A stretch of DNA of 64,000 nt from Bythopirellula sp041737835 (GCA_041737835.1 JBGSQY010000022.1); one strand, 5' to 3'; positions 25,577 to 35,101 are shown, counted from the stretch's first letter. Numbers and translations are program-made. Notes: generated by a model from the letters alone, not told the origin.

Positions 25577-26476
25577 CTAAAGGATATCTTCCGCCATTTC
25601 GGGTTCATCAGCACTCGGCGGCACCGGCGGTTCTGTGGGGACGCCGATGAATTCGCCTTCCACGCAACAGGGGCAGAGGCAACCTGCGCGGCCGCAGCAA
25701 TCGACGAACACACTGTTTTGGAAGCCGCAGGGCATTGATGGGCAGCGCATTGTGTCGTAGTACCATCGCATCACGCCGACGTGGTTCGACAGGCTCAAGT
25801 CGAGGATGCCGCGAATGGGGTTGTCTCCCTCAACGCTGTAGTTGCGTACGCCGCGATAGTTGGCCTCGTCGCCGTAGCCGCTGATGCCCGGCGACCAATA
25901 ATTTTCGACCACGCAGGCATGCCGCGTGGCGGCGAGCTTGCAGAAGATTTCTTCGTGCATCGAAGTGGGCGGATCGAGCAGCGTCAGTTGTGCCACTGGT
26001 CCGCGATCGCTCAAACACGCGGCGCACTGCGCGGCGGCGACCGTTCCCAAACTGTGGGCGATGATTTGCGTGCAACGGGGATTCACGCCGCGGCAGCGCA
26101 AAGCCGAGGCCATCATGCGGCCTTGTTGGCGGCCGATGCGGATCGGTTCGTCATTGAACGGCGAAATCTTAACGGCGTTCCAGTCCCAGCTCAGAATATT
26201 GTAGCTATCGCCGCAACGGCACTTAAGCGCGGTGGCACCCGCGATACCGAAAGTCGTGCGAATCTTGTTGGGAAGCGGATTCCAACCGTGCGTGATGACA
26301 ATCGTCGGCTTCGTGGGATCAATGGGGTCGCACGGATGGGCGCCGCAAGAATAGTTCAGCAGAACGCCGTGACGGTTGTTGCCCCCCTTTTGGAGGACGG
26401 CCGTATTGAGCCCGCAGCCGACCGTCGAGGTCAGCAGCAGCATCACGAGAACAAGTTGACGTCGAGCATCGTCCAT
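25577..26476 (-). CDS. exported alpha/beta hydrolase, possible lipoprotein
   Basis: A 299-residue protein. The N-terminus is a signal sequence ending TSTVGC at Cys21, which could be a lipobox although Thr at -3 is not typical. An oxyanion-type THGW (62-65) and the nucleophile elbow AHSLGT (Ser142) mark a lipase-like serine hydrolase; an acidic residue in LLDPP and a His in SNHVGVMRWYY would complete the triad. It is cysteine-rich, especially near the C-terminus (CCGRAGCLCPCC), and ends in a Pro/Glu-rich tail. The substrate is unknown. Two further exported hydrolases of this fold are at 43491 and 44717. Confidence 0.78.
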   Translation of the reverse strand: MDDARRQLVLVMLLLTSTVGCGLNTAVLQKGGNNRHGVLLNYSCGAHPCDPIDPTKPTIVITHGWNPLPNKIRTTFGIAGATALKCRCGDSYNILSWDWNAVKISPFNDEPIRIGRQQGRMMASALRCRGVNPRCTQIIAHSLGTVAAAQCAACLSDRGPVAQLTLLDPPTSMHEEIFCKLAATRHACVVENYWSPGISGYGDEANYRGVRNYSVEGDNPIRGILDLSLSNHVGVMRWYYDTMRCPSMPCGFQNSVFVDCCGRAGCLCPCCVEGEFIGVPTEPPVPPSADEPEMAEDIL

Positions 26477-26650
26477 CCATGGACCTGCTAAACTTTCGGG
26501 CCTGTGCCGGTTGTGGCATCAAGCCTTGCGGGTGGGTTAAAATGGACCGCCTCATGCGGTTCCAGGTAGGTCGGGTCGTGCTTTTGGTATCGTCTTTTCC
26601 GGGATAAACTCTCTACACGCGGCTTTATCGAATTCGAGAAATAGTTATCC

Positions 26651-26725
26651 GTCATCCCCGCGCAGGCGGGGATCCAGTGTTGTGCGATACATTACACCCT
26701 GGATTCCTGCCTGCGCGGGAATGAC
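26651..26725. repeat. facing pair of the ATTCCCGCG...CGGGAAT repeat
   Basis: Unit GTCATCCCCGCGCAGGCGGG then GATCCAG (26651-26677) faces its reverse complement CTGGATTCCTGCCTGCGCGG then GAATGAC (26699-26725) around 21 bases. It could form a long hairpin upstream of the DUF2461 gene. See 2708-2734 and 55651-55716 for the same family. Confidence 0.85.
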
Positions 26726-26749
26726 AATAATCCATCAGAGATTCTCACC

Positions 26750-27445
26750 ATGCCCAAACACACATTCCCCGGTTTCTCCGAAGGTTTGGTTTCATTCCTC
26801 TCCGACCTTTCGCGGCATAACAACCGCACTTGGTTCAAAGCCAACCAAGAGCGTTACGAACAAAACGTCCGCGAGCCGGCGTTGGAATTCATCGCGGCCA
26901 TGGCGGAACCCTTGCGCAAGATTTCGCCGAACTTCGTGGCGGTTCCCAAGAAGGTGGGCGGCTCGCTGATGCGTATCCACCGCGACATTCGATTCGCCAA
27001 AGATAAGAAACCGTACAAGACAAACTTGGGGATTCATTTCCGTCACGCGGCGGGGAAAGATGTTCACGCGCCGGGATTCTATTTTCATGTCGATCCCTAC
27101 GATGTGTTTCTCGGCGCGGGGATTTGGCACCCGGAGTCCGATGCGCTCGCTGGGATACGCGAGGCAATCGACGACGACCCCGCGGGTTGGAAAAAGGCGA
27201 AAGCCAACAAGCCGTTTGCCGCGAAGTTTGAATTCTCGGGGGAAAGCCTCCGCCGTCCGCCACAAGGCTACTCTGGCGATCACCCACTGATTGATGATCT
27301 GAAACGGAAGGACTTCATCGGCATCTACCGGCTTGGACACGATGATTTGTTCGAGCCGTCGATTTTGGATCAAACCGTGGAAGCGTTTCGGACGGCGAAG
27401 CCGTTGATGGCGTTTTTGTGTAAGGCGGTGGGGGTGAAGTTTTGA
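26750..27445 (+). CDS. DUF2461 (TIGR02453) family protein
   Basis: A 231-residue soluble protein that matches the DUF2461 family along its length: FSEGLVSFLSDLSRHNNRTWF at the start, then the conserved RIHRDIRFAKDKKPYKTN, GFYFHVDP, LGAGIWHPESDAL and the C-terminal DLFEPSILDQTVEAFRTAKPLMAFL. The family is widespread but its biochemical role is not established. The ATG at 26750 is preceded by the palindromic repeat pair at 26651-26725. It is convergent with the gene at 27507. Confidence 0.9.
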   Translation: MPKHTFPGFSEGLVSFLSDLSRHNNRTWFKANQERYEQNVREPALEFIAAMAEPLRKISPNFVAVPKKVGGSLMRIHRDIRFAKDKKPYKTNLGIHFRHAAGKDVHAPGFYFHVDPYDVFLGAGIWHPESDALAGIREAIDDDPAGWKKAKANKPFAAKFEFSGESLRRPPQGYSGDHPLIDDLKRKDFIGIYRLGHDDLFEPSILDQTVEAFRTAKPLMAFLCKAVGVKF

Positions 27446-27454
27446 AAGTGGGTG

Positions 27455-27482
27455 GCACGGCAGCGGGACGCTGCCGGCTAAC
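27455..27482. repeat. REP-like palindrome, GGCAGCGGGACGCTGCC family
   Basis: GGCAGCGGGACGCTGCCGGC is an inverted repeat followed by TAAC. The same sequence in reverse (GTTAGCCGGCAGCGTCCCGC then TGCC) occurs at 62236-62259. Here it lies between two convergent stop codons and may double as a terminator. Confidence 0.65.
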
Positions 27483-27506
27483 TTAGACTTCTTCGCCGCG
27501 CGCTGA

Positions 27507-28703
27507 TTATATCTGTTCGCCGCGGGCGAAACGCGCGAGCGATTCCTGGTAGCGCTTCTTGCCTTCTTCAACCACGCGGCGGATTTCGCGGGCGTTCTCT
27601 TCGCTTTCTTTGCGCAGCTCGGCGATCATTTGCAGCGAATCGACTTGGTAATCCGAAATCGACTTCACAAGTTTTTCCAGCGATTCGGCGGCAATCGTCG
27701 AACCGTAGCCCGCCTTGAGCGCGGCCCGTTCCAATTCGCGGCCGAGTTCCGCGACGTCTTCCAAACTTTTGTTCACGCCCCGTTTCAGGGCTTCCGTCGA
27801 TTCCGTGGCTTCGTGCAAACCTTGCTGAGAAGTGTAGACCGTGCCAAGAATCGTGAAAACGTGCTCGTTCGTGGTGAAGAATGTCACCGCTCGGCGATAG
27901 ACTTGGTCCTTAACGTCGTGCGTTTGCTTGAGCTTGGTAATCAGCGTTTCGCCGACGTCGTAGCCGATCGACAGGTTCTCGGAAATGTCCTTGAGCAGCT
28001 GATAAAAGCGATCCTGCTTTTGGAATTCGTTGCGAGCTTCGTCGCGGGCGAGTTCCAAACGGCCCAGCGTGCTTTCATCCCCCTTGTGATCGTCGACCGC
28101 TTGTTGCGAGGCGGCGAGGGCGTGCTTGGCTTTATCCAAATGCGGCAGCTGAGCTTCGAGCAATTCCCGGCTGAGGATTTCGGCTTCTTTCAGTGCGAAG
28201 CAGAAATCGATGTAGCCGTCCATGATCGATTGCTCGCGGTTGAGTTGATCCTTGGTGTCGGCACACACGTCGCGGTAGACGTCGACGATTTTTTCAAATC
28301 GCGCATAAGGCGTGCCCCGTTGGAGACGCATCCACAAATTGGCGAGCTTCTCGCTAACACCGAGCTTGCCGTCGTCGAGCTGGCCGATGAGATTTTTCGA
28401 GTCTTCGCGGATCGAATCGAACATTTGGCTGATTTCGAGGAACCGATTTCCCACGTTGATATTTTCGACGTTCTCGCGCACAAGCTTGTTGAACGTGCTC
28501 ATGTGCTTGACGGTCTTGGCGATCGCCAGTGCCTTGGCTTCGTCGATGTGGCGGACTTCTTCGAGCAAGCGAATCAGCTCGGCGGGGACCTCTTCGTCCT
28601 TGGACAGGCCGAACTTCTCGAGCACGTCGACGGCCTTGTCCAAATACTTCTGCATGTTCTTCTGAGCAGCGGGGGCCGGTTGGGTTTGAGTTGCTTGAGC
28701 CAT
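27507..28703 (-). CDS. coiled-coil protein resembling TelA (toxic-anion resistance) family
   Basis: A 398-residue, almost wholly helical cytoplasmic protein with no signal peptide or membrane helix. The order of segments resembles TelA/YceH proteins: an N-terminal helical region, a MFDSIREDSKNLIGQL segment, a DQLNREQSIMDGYIDFC segment followed by a long helix ending LPHLDKAKHAL, and a C-terminal run LKRGVNKSLEDVAELGRELE and MIAELRKESEENAREIRR. I judge this by pattern only, not by alignment. TelA proteins are linked to tellurite and antibiotic stress, and in other bacteria sit beside a membrane partner (XpaC). Here it is divergent from a DUF6384 membrane-anchored protein, 161 bases away, which fits a similar pairing. 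Confidence 0.6.
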   Translation of the reverse strand: MAQATQTQPAPAAQKNMQKYLDKAVDVLEKFGLSKDEEVPAELIRLLEEVRHIDEAKALAIAKTVKHMSTFNKLVRENVENINVGNRFLEISQMFDSIREDSKNLIGQLDDGKLGVSEKLANLWMRLQRGTPYARFEKIVDVYRDVCADTKDQLNREQSIMDGYIDFCFALKEAEILSRELLEAQLPHLDKAKHALAASQQAVDDHKGDESTLGRLELARDEARNEFQKQDRFYQLLKDISENLSIGYDVGETLITKLKQTHDVKDQVYRRAVTFFTTNEHVFTILGTVYTSQQGLHEATESTEALKRGVNKSLEDVAELGRELERAALKAGYGSTIAAESLEKLVKSISDYQVDSLQMIAELRKESEENAREIRRVVEEGKKRYQESLARFARGEQI

Positions 28704-28864
28704 GGTTCGTCTCGGGGAGGTTCGGGAGTTGTCGGGTGCTATTCGCGGATGATACAGTAATCTTGCCGGTAAGCGTCAATTTATCATGTTGCCGGGCGAA
28801 TCAATAGTATTGTCGATTGCAGGGAGTTCCTGGCCTGGGCGGGAATGCGAAACGGATAAACAGA

Positions 28865-29287
28865 ATGGGAAAGATTCAATACGCCCAGCAGACGGCCCCG
28901 CCAGAGGAAGCGCAGGCCGAGATCGAAGCGGTACCACGCTTCAGCCGGCCGGAGCAATTGAGCCTGCCGGAATTGATCCGCATCATGGATGTCGCGACGG
29001 AGCTGCGCAAAGGGCAGGAAGTGGTCGAGGAACAGCTCAACATCGATCAAATCAAGGTGCGGCTGCGTGAGCGGTTGTTGGAAGCCGCCAAGGTTTCCGG
29101 CGAGCCGATCACAGCCGAGCAGATCGACGCGGCGATCGAAGATTACTACGACAAACTTCATTCGTTCGAGGAACCCGCCTGGAGCTTTGATTTGTTGCTC
29201 GCGCATTTCTATGTGCGGCGGGTGGCGATCATCAAATGGGCCGTGGCGATTGGCGCTTTGATCGGCGTCGCGTGGGGTATGTCATGA
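28865..29287 (+). CDS. DUF6384-like protein with a C-terminal membrane anchor
   Basis: A 140-residue protein from the ATG at 28865. The core (about 30-105), with LPELIRIMDVATELRKGQEV, VEEQLNIDQIKVRLRERLLE and PITAEQIDAAIEDYYDKLH, looks like the DUF6384 family, known to me mainly from planctomycetes. The last 20 residues (VAIIKWAVAIGALIGVAWGM) form a single membrane helix at the very C-terminus, so it is probably tail-anchored with the body in the cytoplasm. It overlaps the next gene by four bases (ATGA), which implies coupled translation. Confidence 0.7.
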   Translation: MGKIQYAQQTAPPEEAQAEIEAVPRFSRPEQLSLPELIRIMDVATELRKGQEVVEEQLNIDQIKVRLRERLLEAAKVSGEPITAEQIDAAIEDYYDKLHSFEEPAWSFDLLLAHFYVRRVAIIKWAVAIGALIGVAWGMS

Positions 29288-30792
29288 ACGGGCGATCTGG
29301 CTATTCCGTGGGGAGCGTTCTGCAACAAGGGGTGCAAGGCCTCAACGGCCGCCTGCAGGAATGCATCAACGGCGTTGCTGAACTGAACGGAAGCGCCGCG
29401 GAGCTCGTCGAACGGCGTTCCCAAGCGTTTCTCGAACTGGCCGAGCATTATCTGCCAGCGATCGATCAGAAATCGGTGGCCGACACGTTTCAGGAAGTCC
29501 GCAGCCAGTTGATGGAAGTACTGATGCGTAAGCAAAAGCACGAGCGAGAAATTCAGAAATTGCTGGAAGCTGGTACCCTCGACGCCGAGCGTTTAGAGAA
29601 AGATTTGGATCGTATCACGGTCGCGCTCAACGAAAAAGTCGAGCAGCGCGAAGAACTGGAAAAGGTCGTGGCCGAGCGATTGGAAAAAGACGACGAGTTT
29701 CAGCGGCTCTCGAAGGAAGCGTTGGTTGCTGAGAAAGAACTTGAACGCAATGAGGGCCGTGTGACGGATATGCAGCAGGAAGCCGCGGAGAAATTGCCTT
29801 CGTATGAAAAGAGCGCGCTGTTTCAGTATCTGCACAAACGGGGTTACGGCACTTCGGGATATGTCAAAACGGGCCTGACCAAACGGCTGGATGGCTGGGT
29901 GGCGCGGATGATTGATTTCAATCGCGCGCGGCGCGGGTATGAATTTCTGCGCGTCACACCCGAATTGATGGCGCAAGAAGTGGGCCGCCGGCGGGATCAA
30001 TTCAATGCGTTGATGGAACTTGTCGAGGCGTGTGAAGATCGTCACAGCGATGCCGTGGGGCTCACCGCCGTGATGCGCGAAGGGCAAGAATTGGGCAAGG
30101 CGCGCGACAATCTAGTTGCCGACATGAGCAAGCAGCAGGAGCGGATGGACAAGCAGCAGCAAGAACTCACGCTGCTGGCGAGCTCGCGGAATGAATACTA
30201 CGAACAGGCCGTTGCGCGGATGAGGGAGTTTTTGGCGGGACTCGAAAGCTGGCGGCTGGAGCATGCTTCGCGTGCCACGCCTGATCCTCAAGACGATCAG
30301 ATCGTGGCGGAGGTGAATTGGATCAGCGAAGAAGTTGAAAAAACCAAACAACACGTTGCCGAGTTGACCTCCGAACAAGAAGTGTGGAAGCGGCGCGTGT
30401 ATGAACTGCAAGACATTTGGCTACGCTTCCGCCGAGCGGATTACGATTCCGCGCGGTCGATGTTTCATCCTAATTTCGAGATCGAAGGGATCGTCGAAAG
30501 TTTTGTGCGGGGACAAATGAGCCGCGATGATTTGTGGTCGGCGATTCGCGCCGCGCAGCAATTTGCTCCGCCGTGGTATGACGATCAGAATCGACCGCAC
30601 GAGCGTATGCCCACCGGGAACGATTTTTCTTATGTGCTGCTACGCGTGCTCACTGAGGTCGCGGGGGCAGCATTGCGGCACGCGGTCGAGCGGGGCATGG
30701 AACGTCGTGGGCCCATTCGGCAGCAGCAACGCGTGGAGTCGGGACGGCCAAAATTTCGCCCGCGGGGGTTCACGAGTGGCCGGGGATTTTAG
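29284..30792 (+). CDS. long coiled-coil protein coupled to the DUF6384 protein
   Basis: A 502-residue protein starting at the ATG that overlaps the upstream stop. Long Glu/Lys/Gln/Arg-rich heptad stretches (about 55-155, 210-300 and 320-390) predict extended coiled coils. Between them lies a globular stretch with LPSYEKSALFQYLHKRGYGT and WVARMIDFNRARRGYEFLRV, then FEIEGIVESFVRGQMSRDDLW near 395-415. The tail is Arg/Gly-rich (RPKFRPRGFTSGRGF), suggesting nucleic-acid or membrane contact. There is no signal peptide. I recognise no family. Gene order implies a complex with the tail-anchored DUF6384 protein. Confidence 0.7.
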   Translation: MNGRSGYSVGSVLQQGVQGLNGRLQECINGVAELNGSAAELVERRSQAFLELAEHYLPAIDQKSVADTFQEVRSQLMEVLMRKQKHEREIQKLLEAGTLDAERLEKDLDRITVALNEKVEQREELEKVVAERLEKDDEFQRLSKEALVAEKELERNEGRVTDMQQEAAEKLPSYEKSALFQYLHKRGYGTSGYVKTGLTKRLDGWVARMIDFNRARRGYEFLRVTPELMAQEVGRRRDQFNALMELVEACEDRHSDAVGLTAVMREGQELGKARDNLVADMSKQQERMDKQQQELTLLASSRNEYYEQAVARMREFLAGLESWRLEHASRATPDPQDDQIVAEVNWISEEVEKTKQHVAELTSEQEVWKRRVYELQDIWLRFRRADYDSARSMFHPNFEIEGIVESFVRGQMSRDDLWSAIRAAQQFAPPWYDDQNRPHERMPTGNDFSYVLLRVLTEVAGAALRHAVERGMERRGPIRQQQRVESGRPKFRPRGFTSGRGF

Positions 30793-30875
30793 TGCCAGCA
30801 ACGCTCGGATTGCGGTAAATGGGCTATTTTTGACCACATCCCAGAAGCCCGGTGCCGGTCGTCGCGAAATTTGGC

Positions 30876-30881
30876 TATAAT
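30876..30881 (+). promoter_or_regulatory. -10 element (TATAAT) before the Pro/Ala-rich exported protein
   Basis: A perfect TATAAT lies 48 bases before the ATG at 30930. No good -35 hexamer is found 16-18 bases upstream, so the promoter may depend on an activator or another sigma factor. Confidence 0.4.
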
Positions 30882-30929
30882 CAGCGCCCCAATTGAGTTT
30901 GCTGATTTTGGATCGTGAAAGGATTCCGC

Positions 30930-31781
30930 ATGTCTTGCCGCTTTGTGTGTTTGTTTCTCTTGTCTGTGTTCGTGGTGCTGCAGACAAACACCGCCGAAGC
31001 TCAAATTGTTCGCAGGGTTCTCGAACGCCGTGCCGCATTATTGGCACCGCCGGTCGATCCGAATGCGCCCCCCGCGGCACCAGCGCCAGCAACAGACGCA
31101 ACCGCAGCTGCGACCATCCCACCGGTAGCACCGCCCGTGCGCGGAGGATTTTTCGCGCGGCGTATGCAACAGCGGCGCGATCTCGTGGCGCAACAAGCGG
31201 CCGAAGCTCAGCCCACGCCAGCGGCCCCAGGTCAAACGCCGCCAGCCACGCCGCAACAAGCACGGGCGCGTGCCTTCCAAGCCTTGCGGCAAGCATCGGC
31301 AACCGCCGCTCCCATGATGCGCGCTCTCTCCCCAGTTGAAATGAAAGGGATGGATGTGCCCGCGTTGCAGACGGCCCTTTCGAACACCGGGGGCGAACTG
31401 GGCAACGAGCTGAACCGCTTTACGTCGGCCGCCAGCTGGCAAGGCTTCTTGGATTTGCCGACGGGAATCGTCGACGAAGGGACCATCGATCTCGCCGCGC
31501 TGCAGGCCGCCCTGCAGCGGTTTGATAACGTCTCGAACGATCCGAAATTCGCACAGATTTCTGAACTGCCAAGTTTCCATCAAACACGCATGCTGCTCAC
31601 GGAACTGGTGAATCGCGCCGACCTGCCGGCCCCGGACGGCCCGCAATTGATCGATCCCTCGGGCGAGACAGACTTGTCGATGGATGAGATTCAAGTCGAA
31701 GAGACGCTCCCCGCTCCCCAGCCAGAACTCCCCCGCAACGAGGGTGAGCATTCGATCCTGGTGCGGACGAAGAAGAGTTAG
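30930..31781 (+). CDS. exported Pro/Ala-rich protein of unknown function
   Basis: A 283-residue protein. The ATG at 30930 follows AAAGGA with good spacing and opens a signal peptide (MSCRFVCLFLLSVFVVLQTNTAEA). A GTG at 30915 is less likely. Residues 45-120 form a low-complexity Pro/Ala linker broken by a basic helix (GGFFARRMQQRRDLVAQQ). A compact C-terminal part (about 130-235) looks like a small helical domain (LQTALSNTGGELGNELNRFT, SFHQTRMLLTELVNRADLPA). I do not recognise it. It is probably periplasmic or wall-associated. Confidence 0.7.
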   Translation: MSCRFVCLFLLSVFVVLQTNTAEAQIVRRVLERRAALLAPPVDPNAPPAAPAPATDATAAATIPPVAPPVRGGFFARRMQQRRDLVAQQAAEAQPTPAAPGQTPPATPQQARARAFQALRQASATAAPMMRALSPVEMKGMDVPALQTALSNTGGELGNELNRFTSAASWQGFLDLPTGIVDEGTIDLAALQAALQRFDNVSNDPKFAQISELPSFHQTRMLLTELVNRADLPAPDGPQLIDPSGETDLSMDEIQVEETLPAPQPELPRNEGEHSILVRTKKS

Positions 31782-31933
31782 AGAAGACAAAGGGTGCCAC
31801 TGCTGAAGTGAAATAGAGTAGATCGACACTCCGTGTCGAATTCAATCACGACATGGAATATTGTGCCACTCTCCCATTCACATGCCGTTGAAGATTTGAA
31901 ACAGTTCCTACCCGACGTCTGTACGGCCGAAGA

Positions 31934-32221
31934 TTAGGATGAGCCGCTTTCCATAGCGGACGAGTAGGCCTGCACAGCCGCGCAGACATGCTCCGTCAAT
32001 TCATGTTGCAACGGCCACGAGTCAACCACCATTCGTCCCAATCCTGAATGATCACTGGCAGTTCTATCTCGATGTAGGTCTTCCAGCATATCGCTAAGTT
32101 CGCATTCAACTCTGAGTAGTTGCTCATGGGGAAGAACGCTCGCCGTTCCATTAGGAGTCGCTTGGAGTTCCCTGCGGACCGCCGTTAAAGCTTCTTCGAT
32201 GATTGATTGCTCTTTGCTCAT
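31934..32221 (-). CDS. small acidic protein downstream of alaS
   Basis: A 95-residue soluble protein with predicted helices (EQSIIEEALTAVRRELQAT, EQLLRVECELSDMLEDLHRD, LQHELTEHVCAAVQAYSSAM). It lies 60 bases past the alaS stop on the same strand, so it may be read through from alaS. No family is recognised. It could be a chance frame, but the protein-like amino acid make-up and helical periodicity argue for a real gene. Confidence 0.5.
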   Translation of the reverse strand: MSKEQSIIEEALTAVRRELQATPNGTASVLPHEQLLRVECELSDMLEDLHRDRTASDHSGLGRMVVDSWPLQHELTEHVCAAVQAYSSAMESGSS

Positions 32222-32281
32222 TCTTCATTGAAAATTTAAGACATCGAAAGTCTTAAGCAATGACTCTCGACCCCTTTCCAA

Positions 32282-35101
32282 TCAAGCCCCAATCATCTCA
32301 GCAATCGTCTTACGCGCGACTTCCAGTGCTTCGGGCAGACGCTTGGGTTCTTTGCCACCGGCTTGAGCTAGGTCGGGTCTGCCGCCGCCGCCGCCGCCGA
32401 GGGCTTGGGCGACGGGTTTGATCCAGTTGCCGGCGTGGCCGCCGCGGGCTTGGAGTTCTTTCGACACACCGGCCACGAGCGTGACTTTGTCGTCCCCTTC
32501 GCTGCTGGCCAAGAGCACCGCGCTGAGCCCCACTTTTTGACGGATCTGGTCGATCAGTTGCCGCATGAGGTTCGATTCCACCGTGGGGGCCTCGGCCACG
32601 ATCACGGTCACGTCGCCCACTTGGGTGGCTTTTTCGAGCAAGCTCTCGGCGGTGATGGGGCCCGCCGCGGCGCGTTGCGCGAGCCGTTCTTGCAAGTGGT
32701 ACACGTCTTCTTGAATCGCGGCCAAACGTTCCGGCACATTGAGCGGCGACACCGATAGGAGCTTGGCAACTTCGGCGAGAATCGCTTTCGCGGCGGCGGG
32801 CTTGGGGGCTTCCTGGCTGATGTTGGTGGCCATGCCGCTGCCACCGACGTTGGGGAGCGTGCCGCCCGAGGCCAATAGCTTCTTTAGATCGCGTTGCTTA
32901 TCGAGCAGCTCGGACGCGTTCACGGCTAATGCCAACTGTGCGCAGCCAATGGTCTCGGCCGCTTTGTGAACGGCATCAAGGGTTTGCTGCGCGTGCTCGG
33001 CAGCGCGTTTGCCCGTCAAGGCAACAATCCGCCGCGTACCGGCCGAAACACCTTCTTCGCTGAGGACTTCAAACGATTGCACTTCGCGGGTGTTGTTCAG
33101 ATGAGTGCCGCCGCAAAGTTCCTTGCTGAAGGAGCCCATCGAAACCATCCGCACGGGGTCGGGATACTTTTCGCCGAAGAGCATCATCGCCCCCTGCTTG
33201 CGAGCCTCGGCCAGTGGCAAGGTCTCCCACTTCACGGGCTCGGCGGCGGCAATGTGCTTGGCGACGTCTTGATTGATCGAAACAAGCTGCTCGGTCGTCA
33301 CCGGGCTGAGATTCGTAAAGTCGAAACGCAACCAATCGTCGTCGACTTTACTCCCCTGTTGTTGGGCGTGCGTGCCCAAATGCTTTTGCAGCGCGTGATG
33401 CAAAATGTGCGTGGCCGAGTGCGCGCGGCGGATGCCTTGTCGGCGTTCGACGTCGACAATGGCCTTCACCTTCGAGCCTTCGTGAATGACTCCCTTGGTC
33501 AATTGACCGATGTGAACGATGAGCTGGCCATCTTTTTGCGTGTCGGTGACTTTGAATTCAAAGCCATCACCGACGAGTTTGCCCGCATCGCCGACTTGGC
33601 CACCACTCTCACCATAAAAAGGCGTTTGATCGAGCACGACGCGCACGGCCGTGTGGCTCAGATCGTCGAGCATATCGCACAGATGATCTTCGGGGGCTTG
33701 GCCCACGATGATGCCTTTCACGATGGCATCGGCTTCATTTGTTTCGTAACCCAGGAACGCAGTGCTGTGGAGGGCATGCTTGAGCGAATCGATCGGGCCC
33801 TTGGCACCCATGACGGTGTGTTGCACCTTGCCCGACGCTTCGCCGTGCAGTTCCATGGCGTGCTTGTAGCCATCCCAATCGAAAGCCAGATTGTGCTCCG
33901 CGGCGAGGGCTTCAAACAACTCGGGCGGCACGCCGAAGGTTTGATACAACTCCGCGGCAATCTCGCCTTCGACCTTCACGCGGTTATGGCTGCGCATGTC
34001 GTCGAACACGCGCTCGATGCGATTGAGACCCGCGTCAATCGTGCCGAAGAAGTTGGCTTCTTCTTGTTGGATGACTCGCGCGACGCGATCTGTCGTTTCG
34101 GTCAGTTCGGGATAGGCGCTTTTCATGGCCGCAACAACGGCCGGCACGAGCTTGTACAGGAACGGATCGCGTAAGCCCATTTGATGGCCATCGAGCACGG
34201 CCCGACGGAGCAAACGCTTCACGACATATTTTTCTTTGTTCGCGCCGGGGTAAACATTTTCATGCACCGCGAAAGTACACGCGCGGATGTGATCGGTGAT
34301 CCGACGGCAGCGGCGGCCTGCTTCGCTATCGAGGCTGTACTTTACGCCGCACACTTCGGCAGCGGCTTCGACGATCGGAAAGAGCGTGTCGATGTGATAG
34401 TTGGTCGGCACGCCTTGCAGCGTGGCGGCGGCACGTTCCAACCCCATGCCGGTGTCGATGTTTTTGGATGGCAGAGGCCGCAGATTGTTGGGTGGATCGC
34501 CCACGCGGTTGAATTGTGTGAATACGAGGTTCCAGATTTCGACCGACTTGCCGCTGTCGGGGTGGAAATAGATTTCACTGCACGGCCCGCACACGCCGTC
34601 GGGCCCCGCGCTGGGGGCGCTGGCTGGCCAGAAGTTTTCCCCTTCGTCGAGCCGTTCGATACGGTTGCCGGGGAGTCCAATTTCATTGGCCCAGATGTTC
34701 GCGGCTTCGTCGTCGTCGAGATAAACGGTGACGCTCAATCGCTCGGGCGCCATCCCGAGCCACTTTCTGTCGGTCAGGAATTCCCACGCCCAGTTGATCG
34801 CTTCGCGTTTGAAATAGTCGCCGAAGCTGAAGTTGCCCAGCATTTCAAAAAACGTGTGGTGATAAGCCGTGCGGCCGACGTTATCGATATCGCCGGTGCG
34901 CAAGCATTTTTGGCAGCTGGTGGCGCGAGTGTAATCCAGTTTCACCTTGCCGAGGAAATGATCCTTGAATTGGTTCATGCCGGCGGGAGTGAACAGCACC
35001 GACGGATCCCACGTGGGGACCAGCACGTCGCTGGCCACGCGGGTGTGTCCCTTGGATTCAAAAAACGCCAAATACTTTTCGCGAAGTTCGTCGGTTTTCA
35101 T
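32282..35101 (-). CDS. alaS: alanyl-tRNA synthetase
   Basis: A 939-residue enzyme that charges tRNA-Ala. The catalytic core opens with LREKYLAFFESKGHTRVASD and includes the class II motif HHTFFEMLGNFSFGDYFKRE. The editing domain has the zinc/water-binding HSATHILHHAL (about residue 575) and CGGTH, and the C-terminal DHH-like oligomerisation domain ends with GGGGGGRPDLAQAGG, as usual for AlaRS. Length is slightly above the typical 875. It is a core housekeeping gene. The start ATG (35099-35101) is the only good one. Confidence 0.98.
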   Translation of the reverse strand: MKTDELREKYLAFFESKGHTRVASDVLVPTWDPSVLFTPAGMNQFKDHFLGKVKLDYTRATSCQKCLRTGDIDNVGRTAYHHTFFEMLGNFSFGDYFKREAINWAWEFLTDRKWLGMAPERLSVTVYLDDDEAANIWANEIGLPGNRIERLDEGENFWPASAPSAGPDGVCGPCSEIYFHPDSGKSVEIWNLVFTQFNRVGDPPNNLRPLPSKNIDTGMGLERAAATLQGVPTNYHIDTLFPIVEAAAEVCGVKYSLDSEAGRRCRRITDHIRACTFAVHENVYPGANKEKYVVKRLLRRAVLDGHQMGLRDPFLYKLVPAVVAAMKSAYPELTETTDRVARVIQQEEANFFGTIDAGLNRIERVFDDMRSHNRVKVEGEIAAELYQTFGVPPELFEALAAEHNLAFDWDGYKHAMELHGEASGKVQHTVMGAKGPIDSLKHALHSTAFLGYETNEADAIVKGIIVGQAPEDHLCDMLDDLSHTAVRVVLDQTPFYGESGGQVGDAGKLVGDGFEFKVTDTQKDGQLIVHIGQLTKGVIHEGSKVKAIVDVERRQGIRRAHSATHILHHALQKHLGTHAQQQGSKVDDDWLRFDFTNLSPVTTEQLVSINQDVAKHIAAAEPVKWETLPLAEARKQGAMMLFGEKYPDPVRMVSMGSFSKELCGGTHLNNTREVQSFEVLSEEGVSAGTRRIVALTGKRAAEHAQQTLDAVHKAAETIGCAQLALAVNASELLDKQRDLKKLLASGGTLPNVGGSGMATNISQEAPKPAAAKAILAEVAKLLSVSPLNVPERLAAIQEDVYHLQERLAQRAAAGPITAESLLEKATQVGDVTVIVAEAPTVESNLMRQLIDQIRQKVGLSAVLLASSEGDDKVTLVAGVSKELQARGGHAGNWIKPVAQALGGGGGGRPDLAQAGGKEPKRLPEALEVARKTIAEMIGA

